Assembly (NCBI GenBank): GCA_018806915.1
Contig: JAGKQI010000088.1
Span: 1 to 64,000, forward strand
DNA: 64,000 nt
Reading direction: 5' to 3'
Origin: Phytophthora colocasiae
Lineage: Eukaryota; Oomycota; Peronosporomycetes; Peronosporales; Peronosporaceae
A program made the translations under genes and the position numbers. The notes beneath the pieces were generated by a model, which was given only the letters and a program-made list of their open reading frames with translations, was not told the DNA's origin and made no database searches. Positions 1-11,838 of this stretch are shown one piece after another (the stretch's first letter is position 1; each line of letters starts with the position of its first letter).

Positions 1-118
1 TTCTTCATCCTAGATGACTGCGTTGCACGCGGTCAGACTGCTTGCTGCAGCTTGATCTCCACAAACGTTGGTAATATCAGTAAAGTTCCATGTGCTTGTA
101 GTTGATGATATCGTGACA
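1..118 (-). repeat. Partial LTR of TRIM copy 1
   Basis: The sequence matches the last 118 bases or so of the LTR at 47,931-48,236 and ends in the same GTGACA, followed by the TTCCCTCCTCC pyrimidine run (a polypurine tract on the minus strand). The start lies outside the window. Confidence 0.8.
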
Positions 119-230
119 TTCCCTCCTCCAAGCGAGGGCCTCTGGTAGTGTTGAGGTTGGCTTGGTTGACTTTCAGGGCTGATTTTGTCTTGATCCGAAG
201 TGTCGGTCTGCTGGCGCCTGGCTGTGCGCT

Positions 231-1914
231 GAGGAGATGATAAAAATACGATTATGAAGAGATCATCCACCGTTAATTCGATGTAAGCCACTAAAATGCG
301 GTGGAACGCACCACCGCGCAGAGCTTGATAATCACTAATTCAACAAAAGAGCGGTAAAGACCTACGATGAAAGAGCACCACGTGTTCAGTCGATCAATAC
401 CGAAGATACTTGTAATTTATCATAGCTTTTAAAATCAATGACAACACGGCAGATCCATCACACTTCCATCGGCATGGATGGAGGCCCCATCCATCCATGC
501 TCCATTGAGACAATGGGCCATTGGAGTCCAATTTCGAGCTTGCATTCTTGTCGTGTTCAGCCTGCTCAAATAGGGGTATCTATACTACCCGGCATTTTGG
601 CCATTTGCCTTGCGATCGAAAAAGCGTGGCGATCCCCAGCAATTGACAGTGACGTGGCTCTCTTACCTTTCTGCCTGTACCATCGTTTTGTTGCGGCGCG
701 GTAGCGCAGCAGTTCACACAATCTCAGTGCACTCCACCTTGCACTGCCACGTGAAGAGCTTTCGATCACCAATTACAACGTCCGTCGATGCAGTAAAAAC
801 CACAACACCAATGGTCCTCCTTTGCTAGCCAAGTAAAGGCGGTAGCTTTGACGTGCCTTGCATCTGACCATCCAGAGGTTAATTATTTGAAGAAATAAAT
901 GCAATGGAGTGGAATGTGCTCCACGTATACCTGGCACAGGAAGCTGGAGTGTAGACTGCCGTCTCGTCCGGGAAATCAAAGTCTTCACCGAAACAAAGAC
1001 ACCGTCACTCGAGCATTCGCTCTATTAAACCGCCACCAACCTTAGTCGAACTCACAAAGCACGCGTAAAGAATAGGAATCGATGTTGGTAGAACGAACCA
1101 ACCTGCACTACTACCCAGTAACCCGCACTACGTCAGTAAATCACTCCTTGCAACTTCTAGCTACCGTGGATCATGACACGCATACGGCACTTACTTCGGT
1201 GGCACCTACTGCTGGACCACTCGGAGGTGGTGCCCTGGCCTGACCTTTATGAATATAAGATTTCACAGCTGGTGTTAACTTAGGAAGCGAAGGCGACAGT
1301 GGTGCATCAGCAGCCATTGTGTGTGGTCTCCTTGGCCATACACACAGGTAAACACATTTCTGCGCATTGTAGGATCTTGTAGCGGGCTTCACACTTTAAA
1401 CCTGGGGCATTATCGGACTTTGTGTACACCGGCATGCAAAGATTTTGTTAACTTGTAGCGCATTCCTCATGCCATGTTGCAGCTAATGTGTCTTCTTCCT
1501 CGATCAACATGGTTCATTGTGCATCGCAACAGATCATTTTGTGGTTGCAAAGGAAGGTAGTTGTGACGTGAAATCCATTAAAGACAAGTGATCTGCCCCT
1601 CCACAGTTCCTGCCATGGCCGACGCTCTCGGCGGCGCGTTGGGGGAGGCTCTTCCATGCCAAGAAGCTCTGGGGAGCCAAATTGTCTAATATTTATGGTG
1701 TTATCAGCCGTACGCAATGTTAGGGTCAAATACTTTTAAAATAGTGCTGAGATCCGTTGGATAGGTGATGTTACCACAGTGCAATGTGTCTATTACATCA
1801 ATTTATAAGTATGTACCGTTATGCTTTTTTAGTGGTCATCACTTCGATTTATAGTGTTCAGCAACAAATCTTTAGTATTCTTAATAGTTTTGTTAGTAAT
1901 AAACACCGCTCTCT
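231..1914. mobile_element. 1.68-kb insertion of unknown family inside TRIM copy 1
   Basis: The insertion is defined by comparison with empty sites. The other two TRIM copies (near 48,343 and 63,545) read straight through TGTGCGCTTTTG, while here TGTGCGCT occurs at 223-230 and again at 1,915-1,922 with 1,684 bases between. An 8-bp duplication is typical of hAT-like DNA transposons. However, the ends (GAGGAGATG and CGCTCTCT) form no convincing inverted repeat, and I recognise no transposase. The interior holds only short unsupported open frames and no domain I can name. It could be a non-autonomous element or filler DNA copied during repair. Confidence 0.6.
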
Positions 1915-1978
1915 TGTGCGCTTTTGTTTTCTTGTGACATTCCCTCCTCCAAGCGAGGGGGGGGGTCATTTTCTCTGT

Positions 1979-2360
1979 GGCCTCTAGTGTCTTGTGTCTG
2001 GGCTCTTCTGCGCCTGTTTGGTCTTGGCCTCTGTGGCTTTTGTCTGGACTATCCGTCTCTGGCCTCTGCGTCGTGCGTCTGGGCTCTGCGGTCTTGGTCT
2101 CTGCGACTTGCATCTGGCTTCTCCGTGTGGCAGCTCTGTTCGATTCTTGGCCTATGACTTGCGTCTGGGCTCTTTCTGTGCTCGTTTGGTCTTGGCCTCT
2201 GTGGCTTTTGTCTGGACTCTCCGTCTCTGGCCTCCGCGTCGTGCGTCTGGGCTCTGCGGTCTTGGTCTCTGCGACTTGTATCTGGGCTTTCCGTGTGGTG
2301 GTTCGCTCTTTGTTTGGTCTTGGCCTCGTCTGGGCTCTCCTTGTGGCGTCCGCACTTGTT
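1979..2360. repeat. 168-bp-period minisatellite inside TRIM copy 1
   Basis: About two and a fraction degenerate units of CT-rich sequence. The landmark TCTGGGCTCTT recurs at a spacing of about 167 bases (near 1,996 and 2,163). Each unit is built from four degenerate sub-units that begin with TCTTGG or CTGG and end in a TCTGGGCTCT-like block. It is the same array as at 48,398-48,790 and 63,604-64,000. Confidence 0.8.
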
Positions 2361-2480
2361 GTTGTTTCTCCTGGACGGGTTGATTGAGTTCTCGTCAGCG
2401 CCCCGCCGACCAGGGAATGGCTGAGATTAGTTCAGTATCTCGACCGCACCGCAGCGAAGTGATCTTCGCAATTTCTACTA

Positions 2481-2797
2481 TGTCACAAAAATAAAGTGTG
2501 TGATATGGTAGCGCTCAGCACTAGGAGGAAGTACAAAGCATCGGGGTCGAGCTGATGTGTTGAGCATGCTGGAAAATCGAAACTGAGATTGAGTTCAGAA
2601 AATTCATCCTGTCCTCCTAGGCAATTCCAGTCCTTGGTGCCTGTAACTTCAACATCTAAATTCAAGCACATCGCATTCTTCTTCATCCCAGATGACTGCG
2701 CGGTATCGCGGGTTTGGACTGCTTACATGCAGCTTGATCTCCACAAACGTTGGCATTATCGCGTTCCGTGGGGCTTGTAGAAGATGATATCGTGACA
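2481..2797 (-). repeat. Complete LTR of TRIM copy 1
   Basis: A 317-base LTR that begins TGTCAC and ends GTGACA, so its tips form a 6-bp inverted repeat. It has more small differences from the other LTRs than they have from each other. CAGAC (2,798-2,802) follows, the target-site sequence also seen at the other two copies. Confidence 0.85.
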
Positions 2798-3387
2798 CAG
2801 ACACGACACTGCACGGCGTGGCGTCACTGCTTCTGCCGCGCGGTTGCCACGTCCATATGCGACTAACTCCAGTCGCCGCGCACTTGGTCGCCGACTTCAA
2901 TGAGTGTTCTACACTATGTGACGTACAAGAACGACGGCCAGATCAGCGGCTACGTGTCCGGAGCCGATCCTGACGTTTTGGCGCATCACGCGTATGGTAA
3001 TCAATTGGAGAAGAATACGAAGCCGTCAGCGTTGGAGTCCCACATTCTCCCCAGTTCGAGACCACAGTGATGCTCAACGCGGTAATGATCGACACTGGCA
3101 ACATTGGTGAACTCGTGGCACGCATCTTTCTCTTGCTGGCAATGGACGCAGTGGCGATTGGTGGAGCTGTCAAGCAAGAGTTCGTCTTCTCGGGTGAGTT
3201 TTGGCGACGTCACCGCGTTTGTGCAAAAGCTCTTGGGCGACAATCCGAAGCTTAAGGGGGATAAATCCAACGTCGTTGCCAATAAATACGATCGAATTGT
3301 GCAATATCTGGAAAGAGGGCTAAAGTGCTGGAAAATCGGCTTTAGTCATTTCGTGGGAGCTGAGTACGGAACCGACGGAGACCATTT
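2798..3387 (+). pseudogene. CRN-plus fragment downstream of TRIM copy 1, truncated before the nuclease domain
   Basis: This matches the part of CRN-plus that follows the TRIM insertion site, starting at the residues CAGAC would encode and running to the STEPTET region. At 3,387 the gene stops: GAGACCATTT is joined directly to AAGCATTTATC of the ABC upstream region, which creates an immediate TAA. The nuclease domain that follows in the full copies (for example 20,560-21,250) is missing. Extra single bases also break the frame, for example near 2,830 and 3,068. It is a dead gene piece whose 3' end is the same chimeric junction found at 7,605, 11,789, 35,463 and 39,678. Confidence 0.8.
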
Positions 3388-6167
3388 AAGCATTTATCAT
3401 TTCTCCACTCGAAGTCTTCTCAAATCCAAAACTCTCCCATCACGCGGCAGTGGAGATTCCAATCGAAGGCAACGTATATAGCCCCGAGGGGATCAAGCCT
3501 GACAGTGCCAAGACGCCTCATGGCGCAAGGCTCACTGATCTACACGATCACGTCGCGTCTCACATGACAAATGCTTTTGGAGACCATTTTCCCAATGGAT
3601 GGAGTTCCGCTTCAAGAACGTTTCGATCTCAGCGGATGGTAGTGGTGAAGGATACTCGATGCCAAAACCACACTCCCGGAACGTTGTGATGAAGACCATT
3701 CGCGGCCAACTCGCGAGGAGGAGATATTGGGAGAAGCCCTTCATGCATGGCAAATTCCGGAGGAAAACCAAGAAGCCTTGAAGGTAGTACGAGCAATGTA
3801 CCAGCACTATCCTGAAGTTGTGGATCCAACAGCTTGACTGGATACTTCTGTCAGAACACCATTGTCGGGGATGCCATGCATCGAGGTGTCTCTGGTGGTG
3901 AACGCAAGCGAAAGTGACAACCGGAGAGATGGCGTTTGGCAAATGCGTACGTGCAAGATGAGATGGACGAGATCAGGTACAGTGGACTCGGATAGGGGTG
4001 CTGCTGCGTTCGATATCCTCACGATGCAGAGGAGTACGTTTGCCAAGAAGTTCCACAATACGGTCGTGATTTCTCTCTTACAGCCGTCGTCCCGAGCTGT
4101 TTGCGCTTTTCGATAATGTTATTCTGCTGAATGAAGGTCGTGTCATGGTACAACGGGCCTTGTGATTTGAAGCTCTGGACTACTTTGAAGCTCTCGGATT
4201 CAAACGCCTCTCCACATCGTGACGTTGCGGATTTTCTGATTGATTTTGGAACCAACAAACAGGTTCAACACCATACGTGGTAATGTCCCTCGTACTCCCA
4301 AGAATTTGGGAGGCGTTTGAAACTCCTTCCGCTTATGAACGTCTTCAAGCGGAGTTGAGTGTTCCATATTCAACTGGAGACATGGCGAGGATCATGAAGA
4401 CTCCACAGGAATTCTACCAGTCCTTTGGGCTAGTACGATTTTACTGATGAAGCGCCAGATTACAATGATGAGGCGGAAAACGTCAGGTCTCGTTGGGCGA
4501 TTAAATGATGAACACTTTGCTGGCGTTACTGTACGGCTGTGTCTTCTACCAAATGGACCCAAGTGACCTGCAATTAGTGATGGGCGTCATTTTCGAGTCG
4601 GCTCTGTGCTTGTCGATGGCTCTTTCAGCTCAGATCCCAAGCATCATGGCGGCCCATGACGTGTTTTACAAGCAACGAGGGCAACAATTTCTTCCGAACA
4701 GCGTTGTACATTCTGTCGTACTCGGCAAGTCGACTTCCCCGACTATTTTTGAGACGGCGGTTTTCAGTTCTATTGTCTATTGGATGTGCGGTTTTTGTGA
4801 GCTCTGTGGAGAGCTTCATCCTCTTCGTGGTGATCATTTGTTTGGTGAACTTTACGTCCGCGGTTTTCGTTTTCTTCTTGGCGTCTGTTGCCGGTGAACC
4901 CCATTGCTGGCATTGCAATTGAGCTGTTTATCTTGTTCGCTGTCTTTACGAAAGACCAGATTCCGGATTATCTCATCTGGATATACTGGATTAGCCTGTG
5001 GGCTGGGGAGTCCGTGCTCTCGCGGTGAATCAGTACACTGAGGCTCGTTTTGACACTTGCACTACAACGACGTGGACTATTGTGCCCGATGCGGTATGAA
5101 GATGGGGGAGTACGCACTTTCCTCTTACGAGGTCCCAACCCAGAGATACTGGATCTGGTACGGCATGTTGTACACTGTAGGCGCCTACTTTGTCTACTTC
5201 TCGTTATCTTTTCTCGCACTGGATATCACCGATACGAAAGTCCGAGAACGTGGTGATTAAAAAGCAAGAAGACATCGACAGTAAAAGTGTAGCCTTCAAG
5301 CTTGGAGAATATACGCTCACACAGACTTCACGAAATAACGAGGCGAAATGACTGTCTCAGTGGACTTGGGCTCGGATAGATCCCTCGTGCCAGTCACGGT
5401 GGCATTCACGGACTTGTGGTACACAGTTCCAGACCCGGCAGATTCCGGACAAAGCATCAACTTACTCAAGGGTATCAGTGGATATGCACTTCCTGGAACA
5501 ATTACCGCACTTATGATCTTTCTGGTGCGGGTAAACGACTCTGATGGATGTGATCGCTGGACGAAAGAGTGGTGGTAAGATTCAAGGCCAAATTCCGGCG
5601 ACGGACTTGGCTATTAGACGTTCAACCGGGTACTGCGAACAAATGGATATCCACTGAGTCGTCCACATTTCGGGAGGCGTTGACGTTCAGTGCTTTCTTG
5701 CGTCAAGGTGCTGATGTTCCTGACAGCTCTCGGTGGATATGTGCTTGGACTTGCTGGACTTGACTCGATCGCCGATCAGATCATCCGAGGCAGCTCAGTG
5801 GAGCAGATGAAGCGGCTAACGATCGGCGTGGAACTGGCAGCTCAAACCGAGTGGGCTCTTCCTGATGAACCTACGAGCGGCTCGGATGCCCGATCAGCCG
5901 TTAATCATGGATGGTGTCCGCAAAGTGGCGAACACGGGACGAACGATCATTTGTACGATCCACTAGCCTTCCGCCGAGGTGTTCCAGGTGTTCGACAGTA
6001 TGTTGCTATTGAAACGTGGTGGCGAGACGGTTTACGCTGGTGATTTGGGCACGAACGCACAGGAAATGATCTCCTACTTCGAATCCATCGATGGTGTGGA
6101 GAAATTGAAAACGAACTACAATCCTGCATCGAGGGTTCTGGATGTGGTTGGAGCTGGCGTCGGTAAC
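3388..6167 (+). pseudogene. PDR/ABCG transporter pseudogene, copy A (5' three quarters)
   Basis: A degenerate copy of the pleiotropic drug resistance transporter described at 50,780. It has the N-terminal region, a first nucleotide-binding domain (NBD1) without Walker A, the first membrane domain and part of NBD2. The usual ATG is lost: the codon region near 3,440 reads ATCACGCGG where other copies have ATCATGG. This is the most damaged copy. Around 3,940-4,000 several single bases are inserted relative to all other copies, and the NBD2 Walker A near 5,520 lacks bases. It ends at GTCGGTAAC, where CRN sequence takes over. No product is expected. The insertion-rich pattern suggests poor consensus quality as well as real decay. 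Confidence 0.85.
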
Positions 6168-7605
6168 GACTTGCAGTCAGACACAGATTGCCACTGCTTT
6201 AAAGAAAGCATACACGTACTGATCAGGAACCCGAAATGCAAGGGAAAATGGAAGGGGCTCTTTGAACTGGAGGAGAACAGCACTATTGATGCTGACGTGA
6301 AGGTTGAATTGGATAATGTCAACCTTCCGAATATGCTTGGTCAGCAAGATACGCCCGGTCAACAAGATAGTTACGGTCAACCAGATAAGCCCGGTCAACC
6401 AGATACGAAACAGGAATCAACAAAGAAACGCAAAATGAATGCTACTCCGCCCAGTCAACCACCAACGAAACTCTTGAAAACCGCAACTACGCATAGTATT
6501 CCAAGTGATGTCCCGGTGCTTGTTGTGGCTATTGACGAGGCGCGGACTCTACTTAAGATCAAGGGTGACAAAGACGCCAACGCGTCTACACTTTTCGGCG
6601 AGCTTTGAGAGAGGTGAACACAATTATGCTGAAAACGTCAAGGGGGTCGTTTTTGCTGTTCTAGTGGACACTAACTCCCGAGTGCATGAGTTCGTGCCAG
6701 CACTGTCATCGGATCCATCGTCACGAGTTGTCGGTGGAAGTACGTCGCTGTTCCCACCGTTCGTCTTGACAGAGACTATGGACGTCTTGGTGAATAACAG
6801 GCCCACAGCTAAGGAGAAAGTGTTGAGAGCTGGCGCAGGAGGTGATGAAAAGGTCGTGGACGGATCTAGTATCGATGGGCCGGCCTTTGTGGAACAGTAT
6901 GGATGATGACATGTCGGAAATCTGGGATTCGATGTCACTGAACCCCAGATTTCTAATAGAAGGAGCGAGCTGACCAGATTCGCTGCAAGCAAGCTGCTTA
7001 TTGGCCTTCCAATGGACGATTCGGCGAGCTACACAGACACGACACTGCACGGCGTGGCGTCACTGTTCTGCCGCGTTGGTTACGTCCATATGCGACTAAC
7101 TCCAGTCGCCGCGCACTTGGTCGCCGACTTCATGAGTGTTCTACACTATATGACGTACAAGAACGACGGCCAGATCAGCGGCTACGTGTCCGAGCCGATC
7201 CTGACGTTTGGCGCATCACGCGTATGGTATCAATTGGAGAAGAATACGAAGCCGTCAGCGTTGGAGTCCCACATTCTCCCCCAGTTCGAGACCATGATGC
7301 TCAACGGTATGATCGACACTGGCAACATTGGTGAACTCGTGGCACGCATCTTTCTCTTGCTGGCAATGGACGCAGTGGCGATTGGTGGAGCTGTCAAGCA
7401 AGAGTTCGTCTTCTCGGGTGAGTTTTGCGACGTCACTGCGTTTGTGCAAAAGCTCTTGGGCGACAATCCGAAGCTTAAGGAGGATAAATCCAACGTCGGC
7501 CAAAAATACGATCGAATTGTGCAATATCTGGAAGAGGGCTGGAAGGTTGGGAAATCGGCTTTAGTCATTTCGTGGAGCTGAGTACGGAACCGACGGAGAC
7601 CATTT
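6168..7605 (+). pseudogene. CRN-plus middle fragment fused behind ABC copy A
   Basis: It begins just after the place where the P-loop lies in the full gene, with TTGCAGTCAGACACAG. It contains the GQxD hexapeptide repeat, the KKRK stretch and the Walker B region (VVAIDEA, near 6,520) and ends before the nuclease domain at GAGACCATTT. The two catalytic halves, Walker A and the QVK nuclease core, are therefore both missing. In most chimeric copies the fusion is out of frame with the ABC part. A private indel near 6,225 shifts the frame here so that one run reads from ABC into CRN sequence (5,979-6,608), which I take to be accidental. Here the G run near 6,645 has five Gs. Confidence 0.8.
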
Positions 7606-10353
7606 AAGCATTTATCATTTCTCCACTCGAAGTCTCTCAACCAAACCTCCCATCATGGCAGTGGAGATTCCAATCGAAGGCAACGTATATAGCCCCGAGG
7701 GGATCAAGCCTGACAGTGCCAAGACGCTCATGGCGCAAGGCTCACTGGATCTACACGATCACGTCGCGTCTCACATGACAAATGCTTTTGGAGACCATTT
7801 TCCCACGATGGAGTTCCGCTTCAAGAACGTTTTCTGATCTCAGCGGATGTAGTGGTGAAGGATACTTCCGATGCCAAAACCACACTCCCGAACGTTGTGA
7901 TGAAGACCATTCGCGGCCAACTCGCGAGGAGGAGATATTGGGAGAAGCCCTTCATGCATGGAACTCCGGAGGAAAACCAAGAAGCCTTGAAGGTAGTGAG
8001 CAATGTACCAGCACTATCCTGAAGTTGTGATCCAACAGCTTGACTGGATACCTGTCAGAACACCATTGTCGGGGATGCCATGCATCGAGGTGTCTCTGGT
8101 GGTGAACGCAAGCGAGTGACAACTGGAGAGATGGCGTTTGGCAATGCGTACGTGAAGATGATGGACGAGATCAGTACAGGACTGGATAGTGCTGCTGCGT
8201 TCTGATATCCTCACGATGCAGAGGAGTATTGCCAAGAAGTTCCACAATACGGTCGTGATTTCTCTCTTACAGCCGTCTCCCGAGCTGTTTGCGCTTTTCG
8301 ATAATGTTATTCTGCTGAATGAAGGTCGTGTCATGTACAACGGGCCTTGTGACGAAGCTCTGGACTACTTTGAAGCTCTCGGATTCAAACGCCTTCCACA
8401 TCGTGACGTTGCGGATTTTCTGATTGATTTTGGAACCAACAAACAGGTTCAACACCAAGTACGTGGTAATGTCCCTCGTACTCCCAAGAATTTGGGAGGC
8501 GTTTGAAACCTCTTCCGCTTATGAACGTCTTCAAGCGGAGTTGAGTGTTCCATATTCAACTGGAGACATGGCGAGGATCATGAAGACTCAACAGGAATTC
8601 TACCAGTCCTTTTGGGCTAGTACGATTTTACTGATGAAGCGCCAGATTACAATGATGAGGCGGGAAATGTCAGGTCTCGTTGGGCGATTAATGATGAACA
8701 CTTTGCTGGCGTTACTGTACGGCTGTGTCTTCTACCAAATGGACCCAAGTGACCCGCAATTAGTGATGGGCGTCATTTTCGAGTCGGCTCTGTGCTTGTC
8801 GATGGCTCTTTCAGCTCAGATCCCAAGCATCATGGCGGCCCATGACGTGTTTTACAAGCAACGAGGCAACAATTTCTTCCGAACAGCGTCGTACATTCTG
8901 TCGTACTCGGCAAGTCGACTTCCCCCGATCATTTTTTGAGACGGCGGTTTTCAGTTCTATTGTCTATTGGATGCGGTTTTGTGAGCTCTGTGGAGAGCTT
9001 CATCCTCTTCGTGGTGATCATTTGTTTGGTGAACTTTACGTCCGCGGTTTTCGTTTTCTTCTTGGCGTCTGTTGCTGGTGAACCCCATTGCTGGCATTGC
9101 AATTGAGCTGTTTATCTTGTTCGCTGGCTTTACGAAAGACCAGATTCCGGATTATCTCATCTGGATATACTGGATTAAGCCTGTGGGCTGGGGAGTCCGT
9201 GCTCCGCGGTGAATCAGTACACTGAGGCTCGTTTGACACTTGCATCTACAACGACGTGGACTATTGTGCCCGATACGGTATGAAGATGGGGAGTACACTT
9301 TCCTCTTACGAGGTCCCAACCCAGAGATACTGGATCTGGTACGGCATGTTGTACACTGTAGGCGCCTACTTTGTCTACTTCTCGTTATCTTTCTCGCACT
9401 GATATCACCGATACGAAAGTCCTGAGAACGTGGTGATTAAAAAGCAAGAAGACATCGACAGTAAAAGTGTAGCCTTCAAGCTTGGAGAATATACGTCACA
9501 CAGACTTCACGAAATAACGAGGCGAAATGACTGTCTCAGTGGACTTGGGCTCGGATAGATCCCTCGTGCCAGTCACGGTGGCATTCAAGGACTTGTGGTA
9601 CACAGTTCCAGACCCGGCAGATTCCGACAAAAGCATCAACTTACTCAAGGGTATCAGTGGATATGCACTTCCTGGGACAATTACCGCACTTATGGGATCT
9701 TCTGGTGCGGTAAAACGACTCTGATGGATGTGATCGCTGGACGAAAGAGTGGTGGTAAGATTCAAGGCCAAATTCCGGCGACGGACTTGGCTATTAGACG
9801 TTCAACCGGGTACTGCGAACAAATGGATATCCACTCGGAGTCGTCCACATTTCGGGAGGCGTTGACGTTCAGTGCTTTCTTGCGTCAAGGTGCTGATGTT
9901 CCTGACAGCTCTCGGTGGATATGTGCTTGGACTTGCTGGACTTGACTCCGATCGCCGATCAGATCATCCGAGGCAGCTCAGTGGAGCAGATGAAGCGGCT
10001 AACGATCGGCGTGGAACTGGCAGCTCAAACCGAGTGGGCTCTTCCTGGATGAACCTACGAGCGGCTCGGATGCCCGATCAGCCAAGTTAATCATGGACGG
10101 TGTCCGCAAAGTGGCGAACACGGGACGAACGATCATTTGTACGATCCACTAGCCTTCCGCCGAGGTGTTCCAGGTGTTCGACAGTATGTTGCTATTGAAA
10201 CGTGGTGGCGAGACGGTTTACGCTGGTGATTTGGGCACGAACGCACAGGAAATGATCTCCTACTTCGAATCCATCGATGGTGTGGAGAAATTGAAAACGA
10301 ACTACAATCCTGCATCGAGGGTTCTGGATGTGGTTGGAGCTGGCGTCGGTAAC
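7606..10353 (+). pseudogene. PDR/ABCG transporter pseudogene, copy B (5' three quarters)
   Basis: The ATG at 7,655 starts MAVEIPIEGN as in the best copy. The first membrane domain is open over 8,424-8,939 and preserves the usual MKRQ entry and FYQ / FFRT blocks. Shared lesions include the missing NBD1 Walker A region, the short T run in AGAATTTGGGAGG and the TAG after ACGATCCAC near 10,147. Private changes include one G lost from the NBD2 Walker A near 9,709 (GGTGCGGTAAAAC), a four-T run near 8,975 where most copies have five, and GCACTGATATC near 9,396. It ends at the ABC-to-CRN junction, so the second membrane domain is absent. Confidence 0.85.
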
Positions 10354-11789
10354 GACTTGCAGTCAGACACAGATTGCCACTGCTTTAAAGAAAGCATACA
10401 CGTACTCGATCAGGAACCCGAATGCAAGGGAAAAATGGAAGGGGCTCTTTGAACTGGAGGAGAACAGCACTATTGATGCTGACGTGAAGGTTGAATTGGA
10501 TAATGTCAACGTTCCGAATATGCTTGGTCAGCAAGATACGCCCGGTCAACAAGATAGTTTCGGTCAACCAGATAAGCCCGGTCAACCAGATACGAAACAG
10601 GAATCAACAAAGAAACGCAAAATGAATGCTACTCCGCCCAGTCAACCACCAACGAAATCTTGAAAACCGCAACTACGCATAGTATTCCAAGTGATGTCCC
10701 GGTGCTTGTTGTGGCTATTGACGAGGCGCGGACTCTACTTAAGATCAAGGGTGACAAAAGACGCCAACGCGTTCACACTTTTTCGGCGAGCTTTGAGAGA
10801 GGTGAACACAATTATGCTGAAAAACGTCAAGGGGTCGTTTTTGCTGTTCTAGTGGACACTAACTCCCGAGTGCATGAGTTCGTGCCAGCACTGTCATCGG
10901 ATCCATCGTCACGAGTTGTCGGTGGAAGTACGTCGCTGTTCCCACCGTTCGTCTTGACAGAGACTATGGACGTCTTGGTGAATAACAGGCCCACAGCTAA
11001 GGAGAAAGTGCTGAGAGCTGGCGCAGGAGGTGATGAAAGGTCGTGACGGATCTAGTATCGATGGGCCGGCCTTTGTGGAACAGTATGGATGATGACACCG
11101 GAAATCTGGGATTCGATGTCACTGAACCCCAGATTTCTAATAGAAGGAGCGAGCTGACCAGATTCGCTGCAAGCAAGCTGCTTATTGGCCTTCCAATGGA
11201 CGATTCGGCGAGCTACACAGACACGACACTGCACGGCGTGGCGTCACTGTTCTGCCGCGTTGTTACGTCCATATAGCGACCAACCCAGTCGCCGCGCACT
11301 TGGTCGCCGACTTCATGAGTGTTCTACACTATGTGACGTACAAGAACGACGGCCAGATCAGCGGCTACGTGTCCGAGCCGATCCTGACGTTTGGCGCATC
11401 ACGCGTATGGTATCAATTGGAGAAGAATACGAAGCCGTCAGCGTTGGAGTCCCACATTCTCCCCAGGTTCGAGACCATGATGCTCAACGGCATGATCGAC
11501 ACTGGCAACATTGGTGAACTCGTGGCACGCATCTTTCTCTTGCTGGCAATGGACGCAGTGGCGATTGGTGGAGCTGTCAAGCAAAGGTTCGTCTTCTCGG
11601 GTGAGTTTTGCGACGTCACTGCGTTTGTAAAAGCTCTTGGGCGACAATCCGAAGCTTAAGGAGGATAAATCCAACGTCGTTGCCAAAAATACGATCGAAT
11701 TGTGCAATATCTGGAAAGAGGGCTGGAAGGTTGGGAAATCGGCTTTAGTCATTTCGTGGAGCTGAGTACGGAACCGACGGAGACCATTT
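10354..11789 (+). pseudogene. CRN-plus middle fragment fused behind ABC copy B
   Basis: Same extent and joints as the fragment at 6,168-7,605. It includes the GQxD repeat (10,520-10,590), KKRK, Walker B near 10,715 and the region up to PTET. One base is lost from the ACGAAACTC stretch near 10,655 and extra bases sit near 10,758, so no long product is possible. It ends by fusion to the ABC upstream region at 11,789. Confidence 0.8.
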
Positions 11790-11838
11790 AAGCATTTATC
11801 ATTTCTCCACTCGAAGTCTCTCAACCAAACCTCCCATC

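Larger units (their letters stand above)
1..2797 (-). mobile_element. TRIM-like LTR element, copy 1 (5' end cut by window edge, split by a later insertion)
   Basis: This is the first of three copies of a small LTR element. It runs from inside one LTR (1-118), through an internal region, to a complete second LTR (2,481-2,797) ending GTGACA. Directly after it comes CAGAC, and then the CRN-plus coding sequence resumes. The internal part holds the minisatellite of 1,979-2,360 and no reverse transcriptase, integrase or gag domain, so it must depend on another element for movement. The orientation is inferred from a purine tract on the minus strand next to the left LTR. Positions 231-1,914 are a later insertion. 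The intact copy at 47,931-49,209 defines the boundaries. Confidence 0.8.
3388..11789 (+). repeat. Two tandem 4.2-kb chimeric ABC-CRN units
   Basis: Two head-to-tail units (3,388-7,605 and 7,606-11,789), each made of an ABC 5' part of about 2.75 kb and a CRN-plus middle part of about 1.43 kb. Both internal joints (GGTAAC to TTGCAGTCAG, and GAGACCATTT to AAGCATTTATC) are the same in each unit, so the unit arose once and was then multiplied. A second pair lies at 31.3-39.7 kb. Confidence 0.85.

Noticed and set aside
1171..1392. Short minus-strand frame inside the 1.68-kb insertion
   Set aside because: 73 codons, no recognisable motif, no ATG context or conservation to support it.
231..1914. Helitron as origin of the 1.68-kb insertion
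   Set aside because: Helitrons insert at AT without duplicating the target, whereas an 8-bp duplication is present here.
1979..2360. Direct repeats considered as a CRISPR array
   Set aside because: Units are contiguous and degenerate with no unique spacers, and the setting is eukaryotic.
5979..6608. ABC-CRN fusion protein
   Set aside because: The other chimeric copies are out of frame at the joint; the run here depends on a private indel in the poorest copy.
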